Notes: generated by a model from the letters alone, not told the origin. A DNA stretch of 64,000 nt from Episyrphus balteatus (GCF_945859705.1 NC_079135.1:29189679-29253678); one strand, 5' to 3'; positions 32,883 through 46,474 are shown, numbered from the stretch's first letter. Program-made: numbers and translations.

Positions 32883-35510
32883 TTCTATCGGCACTCGACG
32901 TTGAAGCTTTAGGATACTCGCTTTAGCGACTTTTAAAAAATCACAACTACCCGATTTAGCTCAAGACCTGTTGTGTAAAGTTAGCTGGTTTTGACGATTT
33001 TTGTCCGATAACTTTCAATTGCGACTGTAACTATTTCATAACTCCAAGGATGACTGCTCGTTTGTACTCGTCTCGCATACGATGATGATATTAGAAAGAT
33101 GATGATGACGACCTAGACTACGACGATGATGGCAGAAGAGTGCGGGCGGGTGCATATATATTCTACGCACACACACACAATCAGCAAAAAATAGAAGCTA
33201 ATTCGTATTCCAGAGCACACATTGCACTTTCCAGACAAGAGCTTCGGGTGGCAGCAACGAAACGATGATGAATTTTATTTTTACTCTCCTTTTTACAGCC
33301 ACTTCTAAGTTAACTTTAATGATGTCCTTTCTACCAGCTCCTGACTTTTTCTCAAATCTACCCAAGTGGGTTTATCCAAAGTAATAACTGATGTAAGCTA
33401 CATAGAGAGAGAGAGAAAGCCATGCTATAGGTAGTAGAGAGGATTAAGTAGTATAGTGATATAGGAAGGACGAAAAAAAAAATAAAATATAATCTGAACT
33501 CATATAAGTGGAAATGGTATCCCGTGTCACTAATTGGATCATAATGAAGTCCAAAGTATTAGAGGTAACCTCTATATTTGTGTGTGTGTGGGTAAAATAC
33601 ACAAAGTAATTTGTATAAAAAATAATATTCCTTTTAGCTTCAACCTCAATTTGTGATTTTCTGCCATAATTCGTCGTCGTCGTGTGACCATAGCAACTAA
33701 TTTCATGCATCACATAGTAACAAAGTGGCATATAAATATTCTTCTATTTTTTTTTTATTTTTTTGACTGTGTTTGATGATGAAAAGCAGGCTTTTAGGCT
33801 TTTCTATTCAAAATATATGCACGTCGTGTCGTCGTTTTGAGGGCAAAAAACAACCTTAATTGGCCATTTTGTTAGGAGATTAGGTCCCTTTGACTCTTTT
33901 TTGAAAAGATTTAATAATATTGACTGATGAGAGGGGATTTAGGGCATAGAAATACAAAGGTATTTTAAATATGTGAAAATAAAAAAATTAAAAAGAAAAA
34001 CACACACGACAAACCTTTTAAATGTTTTTTATTTTTCTGTTAATAGTAATTTGGAAAAAAAAAATACTTTAAACCATGATAGAATGCCTACCTAAAAAAA
34101 ATGGTAGTGCAAAAGTACACGGACATTAGATTAATTTCCCACTTTTCTGAATATTTGTCAACATATAAAATAGGGGAAATTTAATCTACTACATTTACCG
34201 CTTAGTATTTTTTTCTACGACCAATAGAAAAAAAAAAAAAAATAAGAAACTATTCTTGATTTTCCCCTTAATTTTAATAAATTTATGTCATTTATTATGT
34301 TACATCTTTAAAAATTTTAAAATAAATGAACGTGCTAAAAACAATTTTTTGTCTCATTTCAGATTTTTGTCATCCCAGCGATTGATAGACGAGGTAAATA
34401 TAAAAAAATAAAGAATTAATATCACACAACTAAAATCATGCAAAGTTATTTTAAAATATCTGAATTTTCTAATACAGGACAAGATTTTCGACGGTACCTA
34501 ATACATATTTTGTATGGTTCTAGATATTCATGCAATGAATGCAAACGTTCTTACAGAGCTATAGAGTGTGTATCGAACGGAGAGTTCATCAACTTTCGTT
34601 CGATGTTTTTTGATAGTTGAACAGAGCTACTTTGTGATTTCGTTCTATTATGTTCTACATTTTTTTCTCTCTTTCTTTGTAGAGAGAAACAATTTAGTTC
34701 TTAATTTTTAGTCTTAATACGAAAGCGGACAGATTCAGACGGAAAGTTTGGTTATCGGAAAGAATTATTTGTTTAACGGAAAGTTTATCATTGGAGAGAA
34801 TAACAAATCTGATCGTGGTTTTTTGCTTCGGCTTTTCCACGTTAAATCGTTTGTTTTATTTAAATGATTATTTTCAGCTTATACGTTTAGTACTTGTCCT
34901 TAGACTTGTGCTAAAACATTGGTCATTCGAGACAAATTTGAACCAACGCCGTGGAAAGTTCATGCGTGTCGCGGAAAGAGTATAGATGTATGTTTTTATG
35001 TGCGTGTTTATGATAATTTTATGTGAAAAGAGCATACGCATGCGAAAGTAAAAAGAATTTCGAAAGATTGTGCGGATAGATCCGAAAGTGCGGGAAAGAT
35101 TGTGCAAATAAGTGCAAAAATCGAGCGAAAAGCTCTGGTGATATGAATGTAGTTACACAACAAATTCAAATCCCAACGGAAAGAAGCGACATGTTGAGAC
35201 ACGCAAGGATAGAGTTTGTAGCAAATCTGCACAAACGGAGAGATGGTAAGATCATTCCATTTACATTAAAACGAAAGAGTATTCCTCAGCGGCATTTTAA
35301 ATGTATTCCCCTTACTCGAAAGAATCTGCCACAACGACACACACACTCTGTTTTAGTTTTATTTCTTCTTAAAAGAAGCGAGAGAATATGACTTGTGCTA
35401 AAACAGAGTGAGCTAAGCTATTCTAACTCAAGATCTAACGGCTCCTTATCAAAAGCATTCTTTGAAATGCGCTGCATCCGTAAAATATAACTAAATTGCA
35501 AATTGTTTGT
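32883..35510. other. Unique DNA with microsatellites
   Basis: Short (GAT)n at 33080-33130, (CA)6 at about 33167 and (GA)n at about 33403. From about 34730 to 35340 a GGAAAG/CGAAAG word recurs a dozen times. An 82-codon open frame at 35143-35391 contains a strong donor-like GATG|GTAAGAT at about 35245, but no domain is recognised. A 13-bp stem (CACTCTGTTTTAG, 35344-35356 and 35398-35410) lies at its end. Confidence 0.4.
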
Positions 35511-37388
35511 AGCCCAGTCATTTTAGTCATTTTTAAGCCCAATCTGCGGAAAAATTCCTACTGGGCTGAATTTTGGTATACAGCTTAATGACGGCTTTGT
35601 TATGAAGATGTGAAAAATCGACATTGATATCGTGTCCGCGTTAAGAGTTATAGGGGTCAAAAGGTCACAAAAACTGGTTTTTCACGATTTTCAGCAAAAC
35701 GGTAAGTCTTATCAAAAAAATTTCAATGAAAGAATTGTAGACCAGATTATTATATATAAAAAGTGTCATGACACTTTTTTTCCTAAGACCTACCGTTTCT
35801 TAGGTATAACGATTCAAAAAGTTGAAGTTTAGTTGTAATCGTCATAATCCTATTCCTGAAAAAAAAACTCCTAACTGAAAAGTTCCTGAAATTTAATTAT
35901 TTTTTAGCTTGGATTTCGTTCTTCAATGGTTAAGAATATAGGGAAAGCAAAAAAAAAATGGAAATTTTCACCATTTTTCCGATAGGGGCCCTTCTCCCGA
36001 AACCATTTCCTTGAGAATTTTTGTTTAGAATAGGTCTGAATATATACAGGGTGTCCGATAAAGAATGGACAACCCTAAAACGGCTGATAGCTACACTTAT
36101 GACTGTTCTAAAAACAGATAGAAAAAAGTTCTATCGCAACCAGTTCATAAAATATTGGCTTTTTTTCGTTCAGTGTATTTAAAATTTTATCATCTTATGT
36201 TTTCGTTCACTACAACCACGAATGAATGAATTTTATTTATTTCTTTTTTTTATAATTTTCTACAATAATTTTATGAGTACATAAACGCTTTAAAAACTGC
36301 ACAGCTATTGCACATTTTTGTAAAAAAAATTTTGAAATCTGTTTTTTGATGCAAAATGTAAAAAAAGTATTTTATGAAAAATTTTAAACACCTGTGTTAT
36401 AAAATAAATCTATAGAAACCTAGGTGGCCATCTATCTTAAAAATATTCTCCTTATACCAGAATATTTTTAAGAAAGTTGGCCACCTAGGTTTCTATAGAT
36501 TTATTTTATAACACAGGTGTTTAAAATTTTTCATAAAATACTTTTTTTACGTTTTGCATCAAAAAACAGATTTCAAAATTTTTTTTACGAAAATGTGCAA
36601 TAGCTATGAAATTTTTAAAGTGTTTATGTACTCATCCAATTATTGTAGAAAATTATAAAAAAAAGAAATAAATAAAATTCATTCATTCGTGGTTGTAGTG
36701 AACGAAAACATAAGATGATAAAATTTAAAATACACTGAACGAAAAAAAGTCCATATTTTATGAACTGGTTGCGATAGAACTTTTTTCTATCTGTTTTTAG
36801 AACAATCATAAGTGTAGCTATAAGCCGTTTTAGGGTTGTCCATTTTCTATTGCACACCCTGTATATTTTCAGACATATTCTAAACAAAAATTCCCAGGGA
36901 AATGGTTTTGGGAGAAGGGCCCCAATCGGAAAAATGGCGAAAATTTCCATTTTTGTTTGGTTTCCCCATATTCTTGACAGTTAAGGAACGAAATTCAAGC
37001 TAAAAAAATAATGAAATTTCAGGAACTTTTCAGTTAGGAGTTTTTTTTTCAGGAATAGGATTATGACGATTACAACTAAACTTCAAAATTTTTGAATCGT
37101 TATACCTAAGAAACGGTGGGTCTTAGGAAAAAAAGTGTCATGACACTTTTTATATATAATAATCTGGTCTACAATTCTTGCATTGAAAATTTTTTGATAA
37201 GACTTACCGTTTTGCTGAAAATCGTGAAAAACCAGTTTTTGTGACCTTTTGACCCCTATAACTCTTAACGCGGACACGATATCAATGTCGATTTTTCACA
37301 TCTTCATAACAAAGCCTTCATTAAGCTGTATACCAAAATTCAGCCCAGTAGGAATTTTTCCGCAGATAAAACCTAAAATTACTGGACT
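35511..37388. mobile_element. 1.9-kb foldback (snapback) inverted repeat
   Basis: Left arm 35511-36448 and right arm 36460-37388 are near-identical reverse complements (over 900 bp each) around an 11-base loop (CTCCTTATACC region). Each arm carries CAGGGTGT-type sequence (36049; ACACCCTGTATA at 36855) and an internal AAAAGTGTCATGACACTTTT hairpin. The mirrored 66- and 64-codon open frames at 35632 and 37083 are the same sequence in both arms. The right arm has small substitutions and indels, so this is not an exact assembly duplicate. No target duplication is clear. Confidence 0.9.
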
Positions 37389-40388
37389 ATTGGTGGTTTG
37401 GTTGTAAACGCAAACAATTTTAGTATTTTCAAAAAATCAACTGCGAACAATTTATTTATTTACTTTTAACTCTAAAGTTAATCAATTTGAGATTTTCTCA
37501 ACTCCCAAAAAAAAAGCAAAAGAAACTAGCTAAGAAAAATTGAGATTTTTGATCAAAATGCTATTTTTTTAAATAATTTTTTTTTTTTTTGTTTAATGAT
37601 CATACATTTTACATACATTTTTTATTTTACTTCAATATAATTGCTCAAACACTTTTGCAAAAAATATTATTTACTTAAAAACAAAAAATGTATGTATGCA
37701 TACTTAGTATCGATACATTTTTGTTTCAGCGATTAATAATTTGAAAACTGCCCCCACGGTCATTGAAATTGTTGTGATCTAATTTGGGATTGAATAGTCA
37801 CGCGACCAAATCGTATGTGTGTTCCTAGCCTTAATAACATACAAGATTGTTTTTCAAATTTCAAACTGAAAATATTTGTAACGAATATCCCAGATGTTTT
37901 TTCAAAGCAACTTCTAAATTTTTAAACTCAAGTTCTCCAACAGAGGAGTTTGCTTCAAGTTGAACAAGTTGAACATTCAAAGATATTCCTCTTAAAAAAA
38001 AAACTTCTAATTGACTTAGTCAGCAAAGTTTTTTATTGTTTGTAGGTATAGAAAGCTGAATTCCGACTACCCATAAGATTCTTTTGAGATTGACAGTTAC
38101 AAGACAATGATATTGATTAACTTCTTCTTTTTCTTATAACGAATTAAAGTTCATTACTAAAAGGCTAACATGTAAAAAACTTTTTACATCAAACACTTTT
38201 TTGAACTCGTAGTTAGTTTTCCTTACAAAAAAAAATGAAGAATACTAACTGTCATTCCTTGAGGACCAAACATATAAAATATATTAAACACATCAGTGTG
38301 CTAAATTGCACAACTAGTGATAAAAATAAATCCCTAAAAATTCCCAGATAAGGAAACGTTTTACTTTTACCACACACTCTTCAATACCCCCAAAAAAACC
38401 ACTTTACTTCAACATCCAGCCACACCCTCGTTTATCTCTATAACAACAAAATGACACAACCAACGACGGAAAAGCTCCAAAAATATACTCCAACTCCAAC
38501 ACAATCTCATCAGGACAAAACTGGCACTCTTCTGAATAACCACCATCTAATTATCCAAATTAAGCACGTGTCTCTTTAAGAGCACACCAAAAAAAGTGTA
38601 TAGAATGTTCCATAAGGATTTGCTTGCTATTCGTCCTGTATCCAAGTTCCTATGTTCTTCGTGTTCTTCGTCCTGCGGCACAATAATTTCTCTCAATTAT
38701 CTATGTGTTGTATCTTTCGTTCGTTTTGTTCACTTTTAGTTCTTCGTCATTTTCTATACTTCTTCTTCTGGTATGAATTTACCATACTTTAATTCTGCGG
38801 AATTTTCGAAAATCTCTGATAAGAGGATTCCACCATATAGAAACTACTCTCACACAGAACAGAAAATAGATGACGTCCATTGTCGGAGAAGTCGATAATG
38901 ACAATCATCATTCTATCTTACCTAACCACTTCCTGTTGTATGTGGATGTCGTGCCATCGCCATCGTCGTCATAGTCATCGCCATCATGTAGGTAAATCTA
39001 TAGAGAAGATCTTCAAACATTCCAACATACTCACATATTATTATTTCTATAGTCCGCATTTATAAGAGTATCTCTTCTATTTTATCTGCATTCTACCATC
39101 CTTTTTGCTCAAATACCCTCATTATTTTGCATCCTTAAGCTAGAACATATAGATTCTAATCGATTTGGATAAATTACCCAAATCAATCCAAATATAATCG
39201 GAATTCCTTCCGATATATGGTTGTTGTTGGTTTTTTTGTCTATGTTTTTGCCATGCATGCCATGGTTTTTATTTTTAGGACTAACTCTGTCATCCTTATA
39301 AAAGGATTCCAAAGGAGTCATGGATGGAATTGATGTATGTACCTTTACCTATTCTATTCAAACTTGTACATTTGTACATCTCCAAGACGCATTTCAGTCG
39401 ACTCGAATCGAATGTTGAATTGCTTGTCACGGTGGTGTGGTGTATATAAATTCAGATTGTTATTATAGCAAGAGGAACTAAAACATGTCATCTGAAAGCT
39501 AGAGAATCGGAGGAGTCGAGGAACATAAACAGACAGACAAGAAAGCCTCCGCACACATGATGTAGAAGATAGAGAGAGAATATGGAGACTCATAGGTGAA
39601 GGTTGCATCGATATGTGCTGGTGTTAGGTCTGGCTGGATAGCTGCCTGATGGTAATACTATGTACTGAGCTGATGCTGTTCCATGTCTCTTTAAAGATTC
39701 AATTTCATGTTGCACCTTCATTTGGGATTTCGAAGTAGAAATGAACGTAGGAACGAACGTGTGTTATGTCGTTGACATGATAGTTTTTTTTTTCTTTTCT
39801 TTTAATACAAGATTTCTGTCATTTGCTTTTGGTGAGTAAATTTTCAGGGGTGGACTTTATTTTTTTTAGAATATTTATTGATGATATTTTGCTAGAAACT
39901 AATTTTCAAAAAATGCATATTTTTTTTCAAAAAACAGCGACTAAGATTAACCAGTTTCTGTTGAACCAAAACTTATCAGTTTTTACTAATATTTATCAGT
40001 TTAAGCTATGATTTAATAGTGCAGTTTTGAGCTTCGACTTAGTTTAACCAGTTCCAGCTGCTATTAACCGAATTAACAGCTGAATTTTGCAGGTTTCATC
40101 AACGATTTACTAGTTTCAAGTGTAATTCAATAGTTTCTCCAAGCATTTGCTAAATGTTTCAGTTACTATTGAGTTTTTTATCCAGTTTTTGAGATTTATT
40201 AAATTTACAAGTTTTGGCTAGAATATCCAAAACCATATAAACTTTTGGAGCTGCGTAACCCCGTAATACTACCGTAATAATGTAAGACCCATTATTTTAT
40301 GGAATATGGTGCTTTTGACAGGATAACCGTTAGAAAAAAGCTTATCATTTTTAGTTGGAAGTTTATTCAGGGTTAATTGCTGAAACGA
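37389..40388. other. No recognisable gene
   Basis: AT-rich, then a more balanced stretch at 38.3-39.8 kb with CATCGCCATCGTCGTC-like microsatellite text. Open frames up to 84 codons without motifs. Confidence 0.4.
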
Positions 40389-42570
40389 AACTTAAATAAC
40401 ACTGGTCTGCAAGGAAATCCTCCTTTTAATGAAACTATACTTTTCTAAAGGATGTTTGTGTGCTGATTCTGAATCCGAAGTCAAAATTGGCCTAGCATTT
40501 CCATCCATTTTTTTGCTGTTTACGAAGAAATTTTTTGGCGTAATGTAAACTTATTCAACTTAACTAGTCACGGTTTATAATAGAAACTTATTTCTTCCAA
40601 ATTCAGTTTCAATCTCCTCAATATCTCTTTTCTTATTCGAGATATCTAAATTTAAGAAAGTTAAGTAGGTTTGGCATATTTTACCATAAACTGATACCTA
40701 GTTGGAAAAGTTGGAAAAGTTTAGTTGGAAAAGTTTATTTCGTTAAATACTAACGATATACATAAGTACATTTTCTTAAAATTAAAATTACATATATAGG
40801 TATTATATTATTACAAAACTAAAAGAAAAACTTACATATAATGTACATTATGGGTTATTTTGAATAAAGAATATTTTTTTAAAGTTAAGTGATTTTATAT
40901 TTTCAATGCTGGAGTTATTTATATTTGAATTTTTATTGTAAATATTGATTAAAAGATTTAAAGGGCTATTAGCACCGTAGTTTGATCTACTGAAAATGTT
41001 AGAAATTGGCAACTGCCTTCTCAAGCTATACTGACTAGCAATGAAATTTAATCGACAGAGGATCGATGGAGCTGAAATCGATCCATTAATATCCCGACAA
41101 TAAAACAAAATTGTAGATACGCTCTGTGACTGGTAAGAAATGGAAGATTTATTAGATTAATACGTTGAGCGTAAGGTGGCAAGTTAATTCGATTTGACCA
41201 TGGTAGAAATCTTAAGCAAAATCTCATAAATCTTCTTTGAACGGACTCCAATCTATTTATATGAACCGCATAATATGGCGCCCATATAACGCAACCATAT
41301 TCTAAAATGGATCTTACGAATGAGACATAAAGAGTTTTTAAAACGTAAGGGTCACGAAATTCCCGAGCAAATCTTTTGATAAAACCAAGAGTCATGTTAG
41401 CTTTTTTAATAATGTAGTCAAAATGGTCAGTAAAAGTTAATTTTGAGTCCAATACTATCCCAAGGTCAGTGAAACTAGACAAATTAGTTAGTGGTGATAG
41501 ATTAATCGCATAATTATAGACAATCACATTTTTTTTGCGTGTAAAACACATTGTTTTACACTTGTCAATATTTAAAACTAAACCATTAATATTGCACCAT
41601 TCCCAAAAACGTTGAAGGTCTCTTTGTAAAAGATCACAGTCATTTGCAGAGTTGACTGTACGAAAAATTTTTACATCATCAGCATATATAAGAGACAAAG
41701 AATTTACTAGGACAGACGGAAGATCATTAATAAATAGTACAAATAATAACGGGCCAAGATGGCTACCCTGAGGTACACCAGAGTTAACAGTAAAACATTT
41801 AGAACGTTCACTCTTAAAAACAACACTATATAACCTATCTTTTAGATAAGAAGATACCCATAAAACAAATCTGTCGTTAAGACCCATATTTTGCAGTTTT
41901 TTTAAAAGTATATTGTGGCTTAGTTTGTCAAATGCTTTGCTGAAGTCAGTGAAAATACAGTCAACTTGTTGTTTTTTTTCAAACGCGTCAATACAGTATG
42001 TAGTAAACTGTAACAAATTTGTAATAGTGGATCTCTTTTTAACAAAGCCATGTTGGTTGTCACATAAAACGGAGGAACAGTGAAAAGACAAAACATCACA
42101 AATAATAGATTCAAACATTTTGGGTATAGCAGATAGTGATCATCAACAATTCATAATTCTTTCTCCCAAGAACAAAAGTATACTTCTCTAATAGATTTAA
42201 GTATGCTAATTTTGAATCAGAATTCAAAAAAAATCGATCATCTCCTGTTTTTGAGATATAGCATTTTTTTTTTCGATTTTCTAATCAAAAACTGGATTTT
42301 GTGATTCTCTAACGTTTATATCTCCAAATCCTGAGGTGCTAGATTCTTTTTGACTTCGGATTCAAACTCAGCGTATCAAAAACCGTGAAAAAGTATAGTT
42401 TTGTTCCTAGGTTCCTAGGTCGGGATCTAAAAGGTTTATTTTCTACAAACTGCTCATATTTTTTAAAAAATCAGATTTAGATTCAGGAAAGTCAAATCTT
42501 TCATAATTTCAAAAAATTATTTGAAAGAGAAAAAAAAAGATAAATTTAGCAGACCAGTGTAATTTAAGTT
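40389..42570. mobile_element. TIR element interrupted by a LINE
   Basis: A 22-bp inverted repeat (40389-40410 against 42549-42570; core ACACTGGTCTGC, one mismatch) flanks the segment. Inner parts also mirror each other: 40428-40500 resembles the complement of 42351-42410 (ACTTCGGATTC and AAGTATAGTTT). The same block recurs at 54405-54470. The LINE fills the middle. The element class is not recognised. Confidence 0.6.
40735..42136 (-). pseudogene. LINE reverse transcriptase, 5'-truncated, frameshifted
   Basis: The main frame (41048-42118, 356 codons from an internal Met; homology reaches about 42133) carries the reverse-transcriptase core: QHGF (residues 22-25), DFSKAFD motif A (58-64), GVPQGSHLGPLLFVLFIND motif B (114 on) and YADD motif C (145-148). 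A Jockey/CR1-type C-terminal region follows (EYGCVIWAPYYAVHINRLES, VQRRFMRFCLRFLPWS). Near 41100 a one-base shift moves the C-terminus to the frame ending at 40848 (SLRRQLPISNIFSRSNYGAN). The upstream endonuclease and ORF1 are missing. It is the same family as the 608-bp copy at 8851-9458, whose 3' tail is similar. Confidence 0.9.
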
Positions 42571-43100
42571 GAACATAAACTCTTATTCTCTACTTTTTCC
42601 TTTCCGCAAACTGTCATTATAAGGATTTATGTTGAACTTAAATGCTTAAGTTTCGATTCAGCAAACGGCTCTCAGTAGTAAATTAGGTACTGTAAGAGGT
42701 TCGGTTTAGGTCCTAACTTTAGTAACTTTAAGTTTTCAAGGTGAACTAAGAAGTAATGAGGCGATATTAATTTTAAGTGATTATTTAAATTTTGAACTGA
42801 AAAATGACATTTTTGGAATGATAGCGTTTTTAAAGCAAAATCTTATGAACCCCTGTGTAAAATTTCATCTAGTAGTTTTTAATAACAAAAATGCAGCTGT
42901 AAACTTTTTTGACATTCTGTGGTTTCTACTTCTAAGAAGGAGTCGGTGTACATTATTAAAACAAATGAGTCGGATAAAAAACTTCGTTCCTTTAGAACGA
43001 AATTGCAAACTCCATTCATGAAGATTATACATATGTTAAATGGATGTATGTATGTACTTGCTCATCTATTGATATTGTTTGAAAGTAAAAGTTGATATAC
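42571..43100. other. No gene seen
   Basis: Includes a stretch at 42630-42665 (TTAAGTTTCGATTCAGCAA) that is the inverse of 40376-40397, a second, outer inverted pair around the 40.4-42.6 kb element. Confidence 0.45.
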
Positions 43101-43162
43101 ATGAAAAACTTTGATGCAGGCTCCAGGTCAATTGACCTGGAGCCTGCATCAAAGTTTTTCAT
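43101..43162. repeat. Perfect 62-bp palindrome
   Basis: Two exact 31-base arms meet at GGTCAATTGACC. After one mismatch, four more base pairs continue. The arm contains GGCTCCAGGTC and AAAAACTTTGATGCA. Confidence 0.95.
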
Positions 43163-46100
43163 ATATATACTATTTGAAGAGGTCACTACAAAATTCCTAT
43201 AATTGTAAAAGTTGATAATGCATATAACATATTTGGTGATTGCAAGAATTCCGCTGATGTTCTCGAAGGAATCATGTGTAATACAAGAAACTGATTGGAT
43301 TTTGCAACTAAGAATCTGAAGAATCTATTAATTCCAAAGGAATTTGGCATCAATCATTTGATAAACTATTAATTGTCAAAGATTCTATCGATAGCGTCAA
43401 TTTAAAGTTCATTTCAACACTCAAACTTTCATATTCGTAACGTCAATATTAAATCAAAATTTTGGACTAAGGCTAGTTCTGCACTTATGCGAGGACTTGG
43501 GCTAAACTGAAAACTTAACTTAAGCTTTGAAATTTTAATGATAAATTCATAATGATGGACTTACTAAAAAAATACCTCATACTTCTTCTACCATTTACCC
43601 AGGAGTACTATTGTTTGATTCTAAAATCACGTTTTGCCATCAACTTCTTTGTGGAAAAAGTTGGGTTAGGATAGTGAAAGAAACGTTTCAAGGGCTGCGG
43701 CAAGAGATTTGTAAGACAGGATTGGCCTGATAATGGTTCTTTTTATACTCAATGAATGATTTACGGACTAAATCCCCATCAAAAAACAAATCTACTTCTA
43801 GTGTAGAAAGCTATTGAAGATCTTATAACTTTCTGCTGCCTACATTTAAATATGTCTCAAAATGCTGCTCACTATCTATCTCGAAATGGTGCCCACAAAA
43901 ATTCTTTAAGTCCTGGTACCTCTTCGGCCTTATTTTCCTTTACGAAAGTTCTTAATGGGAAGTCATCTGCAGTTAGTTTGGTATTGAAATGTCTCATTTT
44001 TTACTACTTCTTGAAAATTGGTCTAAGTTAATATGAAGTGAGACATAAGGCCCACTGCTTTTATGTGTCTAATGCCTGGATGGGAGGGATATAAGTCCCA
44101 TATTGTATTCGGAGCTTATGTTCCTTTTTAAAATCGGGTGTACTTCAAATAATAATAACACAAAAATTGATTGGTGTTCCTGGACCTTATGTCCCTACGT
44201 CATAAGTTGTGAGATTTCAAGTTATTTCGCTCTGCATTATCTCGTGGACCTGGTACGTACAGTCTAATTGTAGCTTTGTCACTCTGATTGTTTTTTTTAG
44301 GTTCTGTTTGATTTTTTCACACAATAACACAATTATTTAAGTATTCTTCATAAATATATAAATACCCTTCAAGCAAGAAAACGGAGTTAAGAAAAGACAC
44401 TCCGACCGAGAAGACGGGGTTGCACTCACACACTTGCAACTTTTTGTGTATAAACACAAAGTCGAAGGAGAAATCGTGGTGAAAAAACCAATACATATAA
44501 AATCGGCTCTGCTGTGATTATAATTTCCATACTAATTTGAGGCGCCTTCGGACCTGTTTCTGAGCCGAAGTCGGACTCAGCTCCGCCTGAGGCGGAGCGG
44601 ATTCGGACCAAGGACGGACTTGTTTGCTTAAAGGGTATAAGGAGTGCTTTAGATTTTAATACCATCAAGATTTTGTCAATAAAGCTATTAGGAAGCAAGA
44701 TGAAAAAAGCCCTCAGAAACAATTTAGAAAATTTCAACTTGAGTTTCAAAATCAATTTCGGTCATAATTATTTTTATTAGTGCATTTCCAAGGCTATACC
44801 TTTTCCGGGATCCAGCCGTGTGCGTCTTCCCGTTCTCCTTCAGGGACATAAACCCAACGAAGGTACTTTTTATAATCCTGTTGAAAAGTTGCTCGTTAGA
44901 GGAGAGCATCATAGTTGTTTTTTCTTCTCTCTTTTTCAATATATTTTTTTTTTTACTTTAAAAGCAAACCGTGCCATTTCTCAAGAGACACCAGAGAAGA
45001 TTTTCCAAGTTTCCTTTTTTTTTGTTTTTGTGTTGTTGTGTCTTAGAACAAGTTGTCATCATAGCAGCAAGTCGTAGAGTTTGGTGCAAATACAACATTA
45101 TACAACACCAGAAAATATATATACAAAGGTGCTTGCGGAGTTTGGGTCTGCCTAGAGATTTGTGTCATAATGTCTTCTTTGTGTTGGTTGTTGCTGTGAC
45201 AAAACGTTACACATTCTTGTCGTTACTTTGTTCCTAAAAATCCTTGGTTAAAAGATAAAGTCAGAGGTCGTTAAGCCTAAAGGCACAAGGAGAAAAGAAA
45301 AAGAAGTTGATGGGGCAACAAACTTGGGAATGCATATTGACGCAGCATTTGTGAGAAGATAGCAGCCATTGGGGTTGTATATGGAATGGAATAGAAAATG
45401 CGAGAATGGGATTCGAGAATGGATCAAGGCACTCTCTTTCTATATCTTTGACTGTGTGCAGTGCGGTGTGGTGGTTTAGAGTGCCACACAGAGATTGAGT
45501 GTTTCTTTATAAGAAACAACAGCAGTCAGCTAGAAAGAAGAATATTATATAACAACAAACAACTTGTTACAACTTGATTTGGCTTATTGAAGGAAAGAAC
45601 ACGAAAAACTTTTGGCGCCCAACGCGAGGATAACGACATTGATGGAGGACTTTATTGTTGAAAAACTCTGCCAGTTCAACTTGTTTTTTTTATGTTTTCA
45701 GTTTTTTCCTATGAATGTGAATTGTTTTACAGAGTTCTAGAATGTTCGTTGTTGCATAAAGAACAAAGTTAGTGGGGCCTACAACATTATATTTACAAAA
45801 ATAAAAAAAACGAAAAAAAAAACTGTAAATGTAATTACTTTGTGTGGATGTGAATGTGGGTTTCAGAGTTGTAAAAATGAGTGAACGTTAACTTTAGCAA
45901 GGATTCGCATTGTGCTCCTATTGTTCATATCGCATTCAGGCATTCAACAGAGAATGACAAATGTAAGTCGAGTCTATGTGTGGAGTTATTTCTTTTACTA
46001 GACAATGGATGGCGTTGATTGTGGCTATACTCACATATGCACATTTATAGGAGCTATATATGTATAGTTTTGGCTTTTGGAAGTTTCGCAAGTTGGTGCT

Positions 46101-46461
46101 TTTCAGTTGTTATCTATTGTTATTTTGAAGATTTATAAATGTGTATAAGGATGAAGGTATGTAAGTGAAATAGTTTTGGCTTTGTTTTTTGTATGTATTA
46201 TTGAAATAACTTTTGTATAGTTATTAGCAAGAAGGATGCTATTGTGAAATTAACTATCTTTTCTGGTTTATTTCAAATAATTAAGGCACTTCTAATAGAA
46301 TTTTGACATTAAGTTGAGCATTTGAAATAATTATTTAAAAATATTTTTGTCTATTGTTCTGTTTCTATTGAAGATAAGTTTGGGAAAACTTTATTTTCAA
46401 TTACAACACAAAAACTTATTTTATTTTTAAGATAAAAATAAATGTTTAGATTGTTTTGCTT
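43163..46461. other. No recognisable gene
   Basis: Mixed DNA. A GC-rich hairpin CTCCGCC-TGA-GGCGGAG lies at about 44581-44597 within a run of TCGGAC words. A primer-binding-site-like TGGCGCCCAACG is at 45613-45624 (see findings). No exon recognised. Confidence 0.4.
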
Positions 46462-46474
46462 TGTCTCTAATTCA

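Noticed and set aside
35632..35832. 66-codon frame mirrored at 37083-37277
   Set aside because: Both are the same stretch of the two arms of the foldback repeat; no domain recognised.
44575..44600. Helitron 3' hairpin (CTCCGCC-TGA-GGCGGAG)
   Set aside because: No CTRR end follows at the expected distance and no TC start was found.
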